Below, in pieces: positions 29,710-38,512 of a stretch of DNA of 64,000 nucleotides (the stretch's first letter is position 1; every line of letters begins with the position of its first letter). The stretch is from Nakamurella sp. A5-74 (GTDB lineage Bacteria; Actinomycetota; Actinomycetes; Mycobacteriales; Nakamurellaceae): NCBI RefSeq assembly GCF_040438885.1, contig NZ_CP159218.1:1922001-1986000 (forward strand). Direction: 5' to 3'. The notes under the pieces are model-generated. The model did not search any database and was not told the DNA's origin. It was given only the letters and a program-made list of their open reading frames with translations. The position numbers were made by a program, and so were the translations under genes.

Positions 29710-31281
29710 ATGCCCATGATTCGACACCGTCGCGCACTGGCGCTGGTGGGGGCCGCTGCCACCGCCGCGCTCGTCCTCAGCGCCTGCGGCAGCAGCACTA
29801 CGCCGCCCGCCGCCAGCAACACCCCCGCTCCGTCCACGGCCGCGCCGACCTCGGACAGCAGCTCGTCCGCCTCGCCCAGCTCGTCGGAGAGCAGCACCTC
29901 GGAGACCTCGGGCTCGGAGACCTCGAGCTCGGAAACCTCGAGCTCGGAAACCTCGGGCTCTGAGCCCTCCAGCTCGAAGCCGTCTGGCAGCGAGAGCGGC
30001 TCCAGCTCAGGAGCCGCCCCCGTCGAGAGCGATGACGCCACCTGGTGCGACACCGCCAAGTCCTTCGGTGACATCAAGGGCAAGTCGGTCTCCGTCTACT
30101 CCTCGATCGTCGGCGCCGAGCAGACTGGTTTGCAGAAGTCCTGGGCCGATTTCACCGACTGCACCGGAGCCACCGTCGCCTACACCGGCGACAAGAACTT
30201 CGAGAAGCAGGTCGTGCAGAAGGCCCAGGCCGGCAACCCCTCCGACATCGCCTTCGTACCGCAGCCGGGCCTGCTCGCCTCGCTGGTCGCGACCGGCAAG
30301 GTCGTTGCTCCGCCGTCGCAGGTCGTCGACAACGTCACCAAGTACTGGGACGCGGGCTGGAAGGTCAACGGCTCGGTCAAGGACACGTTCTACGCCGCAC
30401 CGCTCGGCGCCAACATCAAGTCGCTGGTCTGGTACTCGCCGAAGATGTTCGCGGCCAAGGGATACACCGTCCCGACGACGTGGGACGACATGGTCGCGCT
30501 CTCCGACAAGATTGCTGCTGACGCCGACGGTGTCAAGCCGTGGTGTGCCGGCGTCGAGTCCGGGAACGCCACCGGCTGGACCGCCACCGACTGGCTCGAG
30601 GAGGTCGTGCTCCGCAACAACGGACCCGACGTCTACGACCAGTGGGTCAAGCACGACGTGAAGTTCGCCGATCCGATGATCGCGGACTCGCTGGCCAAGG
30701 TCGGCGCCATCTGGAAGAACGAGAAGTACGTCAACGCCGGTATCGGCGACGTCTCCTCGATCGCGACCACCAACTTCGCCGATGCAGGGTTCCCGATCCA
30801 GTCGCAGCAGTGCTACATGATGCAGCAGGCCAGCTTCTACGCATCGAACTGGAAGGACAACCCCGACATCTCGGAGAACGGTGACATCTACGCCTTCTAC
30901 CTGCCGACGATGAGCGACAAGTTCGGGACTCCGGTCGAGGTCGGCGGCGAGTTCACCGCTGCCTTCGCCAGCCGTCCCGAGGTGCAGGCATTCCAGTACT
31001 ACCTGTCGACCGCCCACTGGGCCAACAACCAGTCCAAGGCGATCGCCTCGCGCGTCTCGGCCAACAAGGGTCTCGACGTCGCGAACGTCCAGGGCGCGAT
31101 CAACAAGCTGTCGGTCAGCATCCTGCAGGACCCGGCAGCGGTCTCCCGCTTCGACGCCTCCGACCTGATGCCGGCAGCTGTCGGCTCCGGTGCCGAGTGG
31201 CAGGCCCTGACGGCATGGCTCACGGGCACCGAGGACGCGGACACCCTCGCGGCCATCGACGGAGCGTGGCCGACGAGCTGA
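29710..31281 (+). CDS. CUT1-family sugar ABC transporter substrate-binding lipoprotein, alpha-glucoside type
   Basis: Extracytoplasmic sugar-binding lipoprotein of 523 residues. Signal peptide with lipobox LSAC, Cys26 lipidated. A Ser/Thr/Glu-rich linker (about residues 30-110, repeats of ETSSS) lifts the binding domain from the membrane through the cell wall. The domain starts at WCDTAKSFGDIKGKSVSVYSS and includes PSDIAFVPQPGLLASL, ANIKSLVWYSPKMFAAKGY and WVKHDVKFADPMIADSLAK, which resemble AglE-type alpha-glucoside binding proteins. Two permease genes follow, and a LacI-type operator precedes it. Hairpins after the stop codon probably limit read-through so that this protein is made in excess. 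Confidence 0.9.
   Translation: MPMIRHRRALALVGAAATAALVLSACGSSTTPPAASNTPAPSTAAPTSDSSSSASPSSSESSTSETSGSETSSSETSSSETSGSEPSSSKPSGSESGSSSGAAPVESDDATWCDTAKSFGDIKGKSVSVYSSIVGAEQTGLQKSWADFTDCTGATVAYTGDKNFEKQVVQKAQAGNPSDIAFVPQPGLLASLVATGKVVAPPSQVVDNVTKYWDAGWKVNGSVKDTFYAAPLGANIKSLVWYSPKMFAAKGYTVPTTWDDMVALSDKIAADADGVKPWCAGVESGNATGWTATDWLEEVVLRNNGPDVYDQWVKHDVKFADPMIADSLAKVGAIWKNEKYVNAGIGDVSSIATTNFADAGFPIQSQQCYMMQQASFYASNWKDNPDISENGDIYAFYLPTMSDKFGTPVEVGGEFTAAFASRPEVQAFQYYLSTAHWANNQSKAIASRVSANKGLDVANVQGAINKLSVSILQDPAAVSRFDASDLMPAAVGSGAEWQALTAWLTGTEDADTLAAIDGAWPTS
29890..29990. repeat. 15-bp coding repeats encoding a Ser/Thr/Glu linker
   Basis: Repeats of about GAGACCTCGAGCTCG, with slight changes, encode ETSSS or ETSGS units in the linker of the binding lipoprotein. 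The period of five codons keeps the frame. Confidence 0.75.
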
Positions 31282-31310
31282 TCCAGCAGTACCGGGAGTA
31301 CGTGCAGTAG

Positions 31311-31379
31311 GTGGGGCTCGCCCCACACGCAGTTCGTAGGACGGTGGCGGGGTCGGGAGCATGCTCCCGACCCCGCCAC
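31311..31379 (+). terminator. two consecutive hairpins between the binding-protein and permease genes
   Basis: A 7-bp stem (GTGGGGC/GCCCCAC) at 31311-31326 is followed by a perfect palindrome with 18-bp arms at 31344-31379, left arm GTGGCGGGGTCGGGAGCA. There is no T tract, so full termination is unlikely. Position after the first gene of a sugar-importer operon suggests mRNA stabilisation of the upstream part and partial termination. Confidence 0.75.
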
Positions 31380-31448
31380 TACCACCCCGTCGAGTCCTGG
31401 CTAGCGGTCGGTCGCCGAACAGGCGGTCGCCGTGGAGAAGAGTGAGCG

Positions 31449-32648
31449 GTGACGGAAGTTCAGGACCGGGCCCCGAGCCCGGTGCAAGGCCGCGCCCCGC
31501 GGCCGGCCAACAAGACCAAGGAAACCAGCTGGGGGGCCCCGCTGATCTGGGGGATCATCGGGCTCGTCATCGTCGGCGGCATCTGGCTGGGTTGGTCGCC
31601 GCTCAAGCAGGGATCCTCACCGATCCTGTACGACAACGCCAAGAATCCTGGCTGGATCTCTCGGATGTTGTTCCAGCCGACCACCCTGGGTCAGAAGCTG
31701 CTGGTGATGGTGGTCGCCATCGCGCTGTTCCTGGCCATCATGGGCCTCATCCTGTGGCTGATCGACCGGCCCAAGATCCCCACCGGCGTGGTGCTGGCCG
31801 GCTTCCTCGGCCCGGTCGTCATCTTCCTGTCGATCGGCCTGCTGTGGTCGGGAATCAAGACGGTCATCCAGTCGTTCCAGAAGTTCGACGACGCCGGTGC
31901 CGCCAATGGTTTCGTCGGCCTCGACAACTACGCCAAGGTCTTCACCGGCCAGAACACCCAGGTACTGATCAACTCGGTGCTCTGGATCTTCCTGGTGCCG
32001 CTGTTCGCGGTCGCGTTCGGCCTGCTCTATGCGGTGCTGGTCGATCGAACCCGTTTCGAGGCGGTGGCCAAGAGCCTGATCTTCCTGCCGACCGCCATCT
32101 CGATGGTCGCCTCCGGCATCATCTGGCGCTACGTGTACCTGGCGCCGGCTCCGTCCGGCAAGGATCAGATCGGCCTGGCCAACGCGCTCGTCCACCTGGT
32201 CGGTGGGACGCCGCAGAACTGGATCACCAAGGCGCCGCTGGGTACCTTCGCGCTGATCATCGTGATGGTCTGGATCCAGACCGGGTTCGCCATGACGGTG
32301 CTGTCGGCAGCGCTCAAGGCTGTGCCGGACGACATCATCGAGGCGGCCCGCATCGACGGGGCCACCGGCCCCCGGCTGTTCTTCTCGGTGATGCTGCCCA
32401 GCATCCGTCCGACGGTCGTGGTGGTGCTCACCACGGTGGCCATCGCGTCGCTCAAGACGTTCGACATCGTCAACGTGATGGGCGGCAACCTGCCCAAGAA
32501 CAACATCCTGGCCAACGCGTTCTACAACGCGCTGGTCGTCCGGCAGAACGGTCTGGCCGGGGCGTTCGCCGTCGTCATCTTCATCATCGTGACCCCGGTG
32601 ATCATCTTCAACGTCCGCCAGATGAAGAAAGCCGAGGAGAACCGATGA
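31449..32648 (+). CDS. sugar ABC transporter permease 1 (CUT1, AglF/MalF-like)
   Basis: Inner-membrane permease of 399 residues. About eight hydrophobic segments are visible, the first three in an N-terminal extension, followed by the usual six-helix BPD_transp_1 core. The EAA loop EAARIDGATGPRLFFSVMLP, which docks the ATPase, is near residue 300. Longer than ordinary MalG-like permeases, as is typical of the AglF subunit of alpha-glucoside importers. GTG start follows a GGAGAAGAGTGAGCG ribosome region. Its stop overlaps the start of the second permease (ATGA). No ATPase gene is in the operon, so a shared MsiK-like ATPase is expected. Confidence 0.92.
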   Translation: MTEVQDRAPSPVQGRAPRPANKTKETSWGAPLIWGIIGLVIVGGIWLGWSPLKQGSSPILYDNAKNPGWISRMLFQPTTLGQKLLVMVVAIALFLAIMGLILWLIDRPKIPTGVVLAGFLGPVVIFLSIGLLWSGIKTVIQSFQKFDDAGAANGFVGLDNYAKVFTGQNTQVLINSVLWIFLVPLFAVAFGLLYAVLVDRTRFEAVAKSLIFLPTAISMVASGIIWRYVYLAPAPSGKDQIGLANALVHLVGGTPQNWITKAPLGTFALIIVMVWIQTGFAMTVLSAALKAVPDDIIEAARIDGATGPRLFFSVMLPSIRPTVVVVLTTVAIASLKTFDIVNVMGGNLPKNNILANAFYNALVVRQNGLAGAFAVVIFIIVTPVIIFNVRQMKKAEENR

Positions 32649-33574
32649 CCGCCGTCGTGGCCCCCGTGCCTGCGCCCGAGCTGCAGCTCAGCGCCCGCAA
32701 GCTCAAGGCGCAGCAGCGCGCGTCCGACGCCAAGACCAAGCTCAGCTCCCCCTGGGCTTCCGGGCTCGCGATCCTGATCGCGATCCTCTGGACGGTGCCG
32801 ACCTTCGGTCTGCTGATCAACTCCACCCGCTCGGATCCGGCCCCCCAGCAGTCCGGGTTCTGGAACTTCTGGAACGGCAGTACCTCTTTCACGCTGGGGA
32901 ACTACGGCACGGCGTGGAGCGGCAACGGGGGCACGCCGTTGTACGACTTCATCATCAACTCGGTCGTCATCACGCTGCCCGCGGTGTTCATCCCGATCAC
33001 CCTGGCGCTGTTGGCCGCGTACGCGTTCGCCTGGATCCCGTTCCGCGGCAAGAACATCCTGTTCATCGCCGTGTTCGTGATGCAGGTCGTGCCGATCCAG
33101 GTGGCACTGCTGCCGCTCTTGACGGTCTACGTGAAGGTCGGCCTGACCAACTCGTTCTGGTCGATCTGGTTGTCGCACACCATCTTCGGTCTCCCGCTGG
33201 CGATCTTCCTGCTGCACAACTTCATGAAGGAGATCCCACCGTCGCTGATCGAGGCGGCCCGCGTCGACGGCGCCGGGCACGTCAAGATCTTCCTGAAGGT
33301 GCTGCTCCCGCTGCTGGTGCCGGCGATCGCTTCGTTCGCGATCTTCCAGTTCCTCTGGGTGTGGAACGACCTGTTGGTCGCGCTCACCTTCTCCGGGGAG
33401 AACACGGCGCCGATCACCCAGGGCATCCAGGGCCTGACGACTCAGTTCGGTTCGGGCGGCAGCACCATCCTCCCGCCGGCCGCGATCCTGGCCATGCTGG
33501 TACCGCTGGCGGTGTTCCTCTCCCTGCAGAGATTCTTCGTCCGTGGTCTGCTCGCCGGGTCCGTCAAGGGCTGA
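32645..33574 (+). CDS. sugar ABC transporter permease 2 (CUT1, AglG/MalG-like)
   Basis: Inner-membrane permease of 309 residues with six helices, beginning with SGLAILIAILWTVPTFGLLI. The periplasmic loop QQSGFWNFWNGSTSFTLGNY and the EAA loop EAARVDGAGHVKIFLKVLLP are standard for the MalG class. The ATG overlaps the preceding stop codon, so translation is coupled and 1:1 stoichiometry of the permeases is expected. Together with the upstream binding protein it forms a carbohydrate importer, probably for alpha-glucosides. Confidence 0.93.
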   Translation: MTAVVAPVPAPELQLSARKLKAQQRASDAKTKLSSPWASGLAILIAILWTVPTFGLLINSTRSDPAPQQSGFWNFWNGSTSFTLGNYGTAWSGNGGTPLYDFIINSVVITLPAVFIPITLALLAAYAFAWIPFRGKNILFIAVFVMQVVPIQVALLPLLTVYVKVGLTNSFWSIWLSHTIFGLPLAIFLLHNFMKEIPPSLIEAARVDGAGHVKIFLKVLLPLLVPAIASFAIFQFLWVWNDLLVALTFSGENTAPITQGIQGLTTQFGSGGSTILPPAAILAMLVPLAVFLSLQRFFVRGLLAGSVKG

Positions 33575-33635
33575 GCCACCCGCTGGACGCTGCAGTGGCA
33601 GTCGCATCGGAGCGACAACAAGTGAGAGGCCGGTC

Positions 33636-34673
33636 GTGACAGGGATTCTCGATGTGGCACGAGCCGCGCGGGTCTCCCCGGCAACGGTGTCCCGTGCGCT
33701 GAGAGGCCTCCCGGGAGTGTCCGACGCGACCCGGACACAGGTGCAGGAAGCGGCTGCGCGACTCGGGTATTCCGCGTCGCCGGCCGCTTCTTCCCTGTCG
33801 AGCGGGCGCACGAACACCATCGGCGTGATCGCACCCTGGGTGACCCGCTGGTACTTCACCGCCCTGATCGACGGGGTGAACTCGGTCGTGTCGCCGAGTG
33901 GTTTCGACATGTTGCTGTTCGGGACGGACACCGACCAGCAGGTGAGCGCCGCCAAACTCAGCACCATGACGAAACGGGTCGACGGCCTGGTGGTGCTCTG
34001 TCTCCCGGAGCTCGCCCACCAGGCCTCCGCGCTCGCCCAACCGCCGAAGGTGGTGCTGGTCGGCGCCACCCCGCCGGACCTGGTGACCGTTGCCATCGAC
34101 GACGGGGAGGTCGGCCGGCTCGCCGGGCGGCACCTGATTGCCCTCGGACATCGCCGGATCGGGTACGTGGGCATGGAGACGGTGAGCCCGCGCATCCTGC
34201 CGGTCGCCCAGGTGCGACATCGGGGTCTGCTGGAGGTCATGGGGCAGGCGGGGCTGACGATGGACTCCGGCGACGTCATCAGCTGTGAACTGTCGGTGGC
34301 CGGCGGTGAGGCGTCGGCCGAAGCACTGTGCGCGCGCGCCGACCGACCGACCGCCGTGGTGGCCGTCAGCGACGAGATCGCGATGGGCCTGATCCACCGG
34401 CTGCGGTTGCTCGGCGTCCGGGTTCCCGAGGACATTTCGGTGGTCGGTGTGGACGGCCACGAGATGTCGAGGGTGTTCGGCCTGACCACCGTCGTCCAGC
34501 CGGTCCGGGAACAGGGTGCGATCGCCGTGCGGCTGCTGATGGATGCCCTGGCCGGAGCGGCGACCGAGTCGGTCCTGACGCCCGTCACGCTCGCGGTCCG
34601 TAGTACGACTGCGCCGCCGTCCATCCCTGCCGGTGCGTCGAACCGCACCCACCGGACCGGCGTCCGCCACTGA
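33636..34673 (+). CDS. LacI/GalR-family transcriptional regulator
   Basis: Repressor of 345 residues. The helix-turn-helix and hinge are at residues 2-60: ILDVARAARVSPATVSRAL and SSLSSGRTNTIGVIAP at the linker to the sugar-binding core. The core ends in LTTVVQPVREQGAIAVRLL, the usual dimer motif. It probably binds the GAAAACGTTTTC operator at 29604 and responds to the imported sugar. GTG start with a GAGAGG site 6 nt upstream. It lies 61 bp after the second permease and is likely in the same transcript. A hairpin with a short T run follows. Confidence 0.92.
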   Translation: MTGILDVARAARVSPATVSRALRGLPGVSDATRTQVQEAAARLGYSASPAASSLSSGRTNTIGVIAPWVTRWYFTALIDGVNSVVSPSGFDMLLFGTDTDQQVSAAKLSTMTKRVDGLVVLCLPELAHQASALAQPPKVVLVGATPPDLVTVAIDDGEVGRLAGRHLIALGHRRIGYVGMETVSPRILPVAQVRHRGLLEVMGQAGLTMDSGDVISCELSVAGGEASAEALCARADRPTAVVAVSDEIAMGLIHRLRLLGVRVPEDISVVGVDGHEMSRVFGLTTVVQPVREQGAIAVRLLMDALAGAATESVLTPVTLAVRSTTAPPSIPAGASNRTHRTGVRH

Positions 34674-34693
34674 GACAGGTCGCGATCTGACGA

Positions 34694-34733
34694 ATCTCGT
34701 CTCTACTCGTCCCTCGGTCGCTCGATCACCGTG
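34694..34733. repeat. dispersed repeat copy related to the 21.3-kb cluster
   Basis: CTCGTCTCTACTCGTCCCTCGGTCGCTCGATCACCGTGG (given only for orientation by its core CTCGTCCCTCG and GCTCGATCA) matches the 21310-21342 copy, separated by 13 kb. It lies in the gap between the LacI gene and tRNA-Pro. Confidence 0.55.
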
Positions 34734-34739
34734 GGGACG

Positions 34740-34779
34740 ACGATGGGCCCCGGACCTGGCGGCCCGGGCCCATCGTTTC
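34740..34779 (+). terminator. hairpin terminator after the sugar operon
   Basis: Stem ACGATGGGCCC/GGGCCCATCGT with two further pairs beyond one mismatch, a loop of about 9 nt, then TTTC. It lies 67 bp after the LacI stop codon and ends just before the tRNA-Pro 3' end, so it could serve both strands. Confidence 0.6.
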
Positions 34780-34854
<75 letters not shown>

Positions 34855-35011
34855 ATACCGCACTGCGTGTTGCTGTACTGACCTGCGGGTCGGCTTGCAC
34901 CGCCCGCCCGGCTGGGCTGTCCCGCTCGACCCGCGCGGCATGGTGGCGTGCCGAGTCGGGCTAAGATGGTCGGGCACTTCCAATGCGGACCACCCCGCTG
35001 CGGAGAGCAAC

Positions 35012-35082
35012 GCGGATGTAGCTCAATGGTAGAGCCTCAGTTTTCCAAACTGATGACGCGGGTTCGATACCCGTCATCCGCT
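35012..35082 (+). tRNA. tRNA-Gly (anticodon TCC)
   Basis: The 71-nt sequence has acceptor GCGGATG/CATCCGC, D arm GCTC..GAGC, anticodon arm TCAGT-TTTCCAA-ACTGA with anticodon TCC, and T arm GGGTTCGATACCC. Discriminator T, as usual for bacterial glycine tRNAs. It lies just upstream of tig on the same strand. Confidence 0.95.
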
Positions 35083-35208
35083 CCGACCGTCATCTCGAGC
35101 CCGGCCCGCCCGGACCCGAGCGTGGCGTCGCGGTGCGCGAGCACCACAGGCCTGCCGCACGACGGCGGGCGACACAGGCACATCGCATCCCCCCGAGGAG
35201 ACATCAGC

Positions 35209-36672
35209 GTGAAGAGCAGCGTCGAGCACCTGAACCCCACCAGGGTGAAGTTGACCGTGGAGGTGCCGTTCTCGGAGCTCGATCCGCAGTTCGACGCCGC
35301 CTACAAGGCGATGGCCGGGCAGGTGAACATCCCCGGCTTCCGCAAGGGCAAGGTCCCGCCGAAGATCCTGGAATCCCGCATCGGTCGCGGCGCGATCCTG
35401 TCCGAGGTCGTGAACGACGCGATCCCGACCAAGTACGGCGAGGCCGTCGAGGCCAACAACCTCACCCCCCTCGGTCAGCCGGACATCGAGGTGACCAAGC
35501 TCGAGGACAAGGTGACGCTCGAGTTCACCGCCGAGGTCGACGTGCGGCCGGAGATCACGCTGCCGGCGATCAACGAGATCACCGTGACTGTCGACGACAT
35601 CTCGATCACCGATGACGACGTCGAAGAGCAGGTCACCGCGCTGCGCGAACGGTTCGCAGCGAACCGTCCGGTCGAGCGTGCAGCCGCGGACGGCGACCTG
35701 ATCTCCATCGACCTGCGAGCAGCCGTCGACGGCGCCGAGATCGCCGACGCGTCCGCCGACGACCTGTCGTACACGGTCGGTACCGGCGACCTGGTCGAGG
35801 GGATCGACGAGGCTGTCACCGGCCTGTCGGCGGGGGACAGCACGACCTTCACCACCAAGCTGGTCGCCGGCGAGTACGACGGCCAGGACGCCGATGTCAC
35901 CGTCACCGTCAAGAAGGTCTCCGAGCGCGAACTGCCCGAGGTGGACGACGAGTTCGCCCAGCTGGCCAGCGAGTTCGACAACGTCGACGAGATGCGCGCC
36001 GACCTGCGCGAACGCATCACCCGCGTCCGGAAGATGAGCCAGGGTGCGGATGCCCGCGACAAGGTTCTCGAGGCCCTCGTCGCGATCACCGAGATCCCGG
36101 TGCCTTCGATGGTGCTCGAAGCCGAGATCGAGGCGCGCGCACATGACGCAGTGCACTCCTTCGACCACAACGAGGAAGCGCTCACGGCGCACATCGAGTC
36201 AGAGGGCAAGACCCGCGAGGAGTTCGACGAGGAGATCCGCGAGGCCTCCGTCGAAGCCGTCAAGACGCAGCTGCTGCTCGACAAACTGGCCGAGGTCACC
36301 GAGGTCGGTGTCAGCCAGGAGGAGTTCACCCAGCGGATCCTGTACAACGCGCAGCGCTTCGGCCTGTCGCCCGACGAGTACTTCCAGCGTCTGCAGGAGG
36401 CCAACCAGCTCGGCTCGATCTTCGCCGACGTGCGTCGCGGCAAGGCCCTGGCCGTCGCTGTGTCCCAGGCGACGATCACCGACGCCTCCGGCAACGCCCT
36501 CGACATCGACGAGCTGTTCGGCGTCGAGGACGTCGAGGACGAGCGCGACGACGAGTCCGGTGTCGAGGTCGACGAGGACGGGATCGTGACGGTGGACGCC
36601 GACACCGAGACCGACACCGCCGATGCAGCCGACAGCGAGGCCGACGAGAACACCTCGCTCGACAAGAGCTGA
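35209..36672 (+). CDS. tig: trigger factor
   Basis: Ribosome-bound chaperone and peptidyl-prolyl isomerase of 487 residues that receives nascent chains. The ribosome-binding signature GFRKGKVPPKI lies at about residues 44-54. The FKBP-type domain (about 150-230) is recognised by DGDLISIDLRA and GTGDLVEGIDEAVTGLSAGD. The helical C-terminal domain follows, then a 40-residue acidic tail (EDVEDERDDES..DADTETDTADAADSEADE), as in other actinobacterial trigger factors. GTG start has a GAGGAG site 9 nt upstream. clpP1, clpP2 and clpX follow, the common tig-clp arrangement. Confidence 0.97.
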   Translation: MKSSVEHLNPTRVKLTVEVPFSELDPQFDAAYKAMAGQVNIPGFRKGKVPPKILESRIGRGAILSEVVNDAIPTKYGEAVEANNLTPLGQPDIEVTKLEDKVTLEFTAEVDVRPEITLPAINEITVTVDDISITDDDVEEQVTALRERFAANRPVERAAADGDLISIDLRAAVDGAEIADASADDLSYTVGTGDLVEGIDEAVTGLSAGDSTTFTTKLVAGEYDGQDADVTVTVKKVSERELPEVDDEFAQLASEFDNVDEMRADLRERITRVRKMSQGADARDKVLEALVAITEIPVPSMVLEAEIEARAHDAVHSFDHNEEALTAHIESEGKTREEFDEEIREASVEAVKTQLLLDKLAEVTEVGVSQEEFTQRILYNAQRFGLSPDEYFQRLQEANQLGSIFADVRRGKALAVAVSQATITDASGNALDIDELFGVEDVEDERDDESGVEVDEDGIVTVDADTETDTADAADSEADENTSLDKS

Positions 36673-36821
36673 CGCAGTACGACGGATCCGGGTCCGGACA
36701 GCAGGACGAGGTGCCGCACGGCGCCGGATCCCTGTCCGGGCCCTGATCTGTCTCAATGCTGGCCCGGGGATCGACCGCCGTGCTCGGACCTCACCAGGGC
36801 CGGGCCAGGATGACGGGGCAA

Positions 36822-36883
36822 CTCACGCCGTGAGCGAACAGTGCCACCCTCGGGCATGGCCCGGGCATCGGCGTGGTTACTGT
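36822..36883 (+). promoter_or_regulatory. candidate ClgR box and -10 element of the clpP1P2 operon
   Basis: CGCCGTGAGCG with AAC following (36826-36839) matches the published ClgR pattern CGCYNANRGCG except at one position. TACTGT at 36878-36883 fits the -10 pattern. ClgR activates clpP1P2 in corynebacteria and mycobacteria, and the box sits roughly 60 bp upstream of the implied start site, as expected of an activator. The remaining parts of 36673-36995 show no gene. Confidence 0.5.
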
Positions 36884-36995
36884 CGTGAGGAACGAGGACC
36901 CATCGCCAAGGCCGTCCACGACGGTCCCGGCGAAGCCTCAGCCGGTACCGAACCAGCACACCGAATGCAGTACCCGAGATCAGCAAGGAGCCTCA

Positions 36996-37640
36996 GTGAC
37001 CAACCGTCATCCTCTGGCCCGCATCGAGCAGGCCGCCCCCGAGGTACTTCCCGCCGTGATGCGCGGAACGCCAGGTCTCAATCTGTCCGACTCCGTCTCC
37101 GAGCGCCTGTTGCGCGAGCGGATCATCCTGCTGGGCTCCGAGGTGCGTGACAACAACGCCAACGAGATCGTCAGCCAGCTGCTCCTGCTGGCCGCCGAGG
37201 ACCACGAGAAGGACATCACCTTCTACATCAACTCACCCGGCGGCAGCGTCACCGCCGGCATGGCGATCTACGACACCATGCAGCTCATCCAGCCCGACGT
37301 CGCCACCACCGCGATGGGCCTGGCGGCGTCGATGGGTCAGTTCCTGCTCACCGCAGGGACTCCGGGCAAGCGGTCGGCGTTGCCGCATGCCCGCATCCTC
37401 ATGCACCAGCCGTCCGCGGGCGTCGGCGGTACCGCCGCCGACATCGCGATCCAGGCCGACATGCTCAACCAGTCCAAGCGCGAGATGGCCGAGCTGATCG
37501 CCCATCACACCGGCCAGCCGGTCGAGCGGATCGTCGCCGATTCCGACCGCGACCGCTGGTTCACCGCGGCCGAGGCACTGGAGTACGGCTTCATCGACCG
37601 GGTGGTCAGTCGGGCCTCAGAGGCCCCGACCGAGAACTGA
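36996..37640 (+). CDS. clpP1: ATP-dependent Clp protease proteolytic subunit 1
   Basis: Serine protease of 214 residues forming a heptameric ring that degrades proteins unfolded by ClpX or ClpC. Catalytic triad Ser112 (GLAASMGQF), His137 (ILMHQPS) and Asp186 (SDRDRWFT) is complete. GTG start is chosen by an AAGGAG site 5 nt upstream. The clpP2 gene follows after 33 bp, so the two are one operon; in mycobacteria the active enzyme is a mixed ClpP1P2 tetradecamer and both subunits are required. Confidence 0.97.
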   Translation: MTNRHPLARIEQAAPEVLPAVMRGTPGLNLSDSVSERLLRERIILLGSEVRDNNANEIVSQLLLLAAEDHEKDITFYINSPGGSVTAGMAIYDTMQLIQPDVATTAMGLAASMGQFLLTAGTPGKRSALPHARILMHQPSAGVGGTAADIAIQADMLNQSKREMAELIAHHTGQPVERIVADSDRDRWFTAAEALEYGFIDRVVSRASEAPTEN

Positions 37641-37673
37641 TCGCCAGCGCCCCTTCCAGCCACGAGGAACACC

Positions 37674-38333
37674 ATGAACACCAACGGATATCCCACGGGT
37701 GCTGCGCACGGCCGGGCCCTTGGCCTCCCGCAGTCGCGCTACATCCTGCCCTCCTTCGTCGAGCGCACCAGCTACGGCGTCAAGGAATCCAACCCGTACA
37801 ACAAGCTCTTCGAGGAGCGCATCATCTTCCTCGGTGTGCAGATCGACGATGCCTCCGCCAACGACGTCATGGCCCAGCTGCTCACGCTGGAGTCCACTGA
37901 TCCGGACCGCGAGATCATCATGTACATCAACTCGCCCGGTGGCTCCTTCACCTCGATGACCGCGATCTACGACACGATGCAGTTCGTCCGCCCGCACGTG
38001 CGAACGGTCTGCCTCGGTCAGGCGGCCTCCGCCGCCGCCGTGCTGCTCGCCGCGGGCAGCCCCGGCAAGCGGATGGCACTGCCGAACTCGCGGATCCTGA
38101 TCCACCAACCGGCCACCGAAGGTGTCTACGGTCAGGTCTCCGATCTGGAGATCCAGGCCAAGGAGATCCAGCGGATGCGCAACACCCTCGAGGAACTGCT
38201 CGCGCGGCACTCCTCGAAGTCGGCGGAGGAGGTCCGGCTCGACATCGACCGCGACAAGATCCTCACGGCCGCTGAGGCCAAGGAGTACGGCCTCATCGAC
38301 GACGTCCTGCCGTACCGCAAGATCGACAGCTGA
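37674..38333 (+). CDS. clpP2: ATP-dependent Clp protease proteolytic subunit 2
   Basis: Serine protease subunit of 219 residues. Ser119 is in [11 protein letters not shown], His144 in [10 protein letters not shown] and Asp194 in DIDRDKIL. An N-terminal extension of about 30 residues ([20 protein letters not shown]) precedes the core, typical of actinobacterial ClpP2 and probably trimmed. It partners ClpP1 and docks ClpX. The ATG has a GAGGA site. clpX starts about 180 bp downstream with its own promoter. Confidence 0.97.
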   Translation: MNTNGYPTGAAHGRALGLPQSRYILPSFVERTSYGVKESNPYNKLFEERIIFLGVQIDDASANDVMAQLLTLESTDPDREIIMYINSPGGSFTSMTAIYDTMQFVRPHVRTVCLGQAASAAAVLLAAGSPGKRMALPNSRILIHQPATEGVYGQVSDLEIQAKEIQRMRNTLEELLARHSSKSAEEVRLDIDRDKILTAAEAKEYGLIDDVLPYRKIDS

Positions 38334-38432
38334 ACCACCTTCGGCGCGTTCCCGTCCCGCAGCAGCGCACGATCCGAGCTGCTCGGAGCGGGACGCGCCG
38401 GATTTGCGCTGCACATCGTCGGCCGCGCCGGA

Positions 38433-38438
38433 TAAGCT
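38433..38438 (+). promoter_or_regulatory. candidate -10 element of clpX
   Basis: TAAGCT fits TANNNT and lies 75 nt before the clpX start codon, in the 179-bp gap after clpP2. It suggests that clpX can be transcribed apart from clpP1P2. Confidence 0.45.
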
Positions 38439-38512
38439 GGGCCGACCGTCGTCCGCAGGGACAGCCCTGCGCACGGCGGGTGTTGATCCACCACCAGTGA
38501 ACGAGAGGTCCC

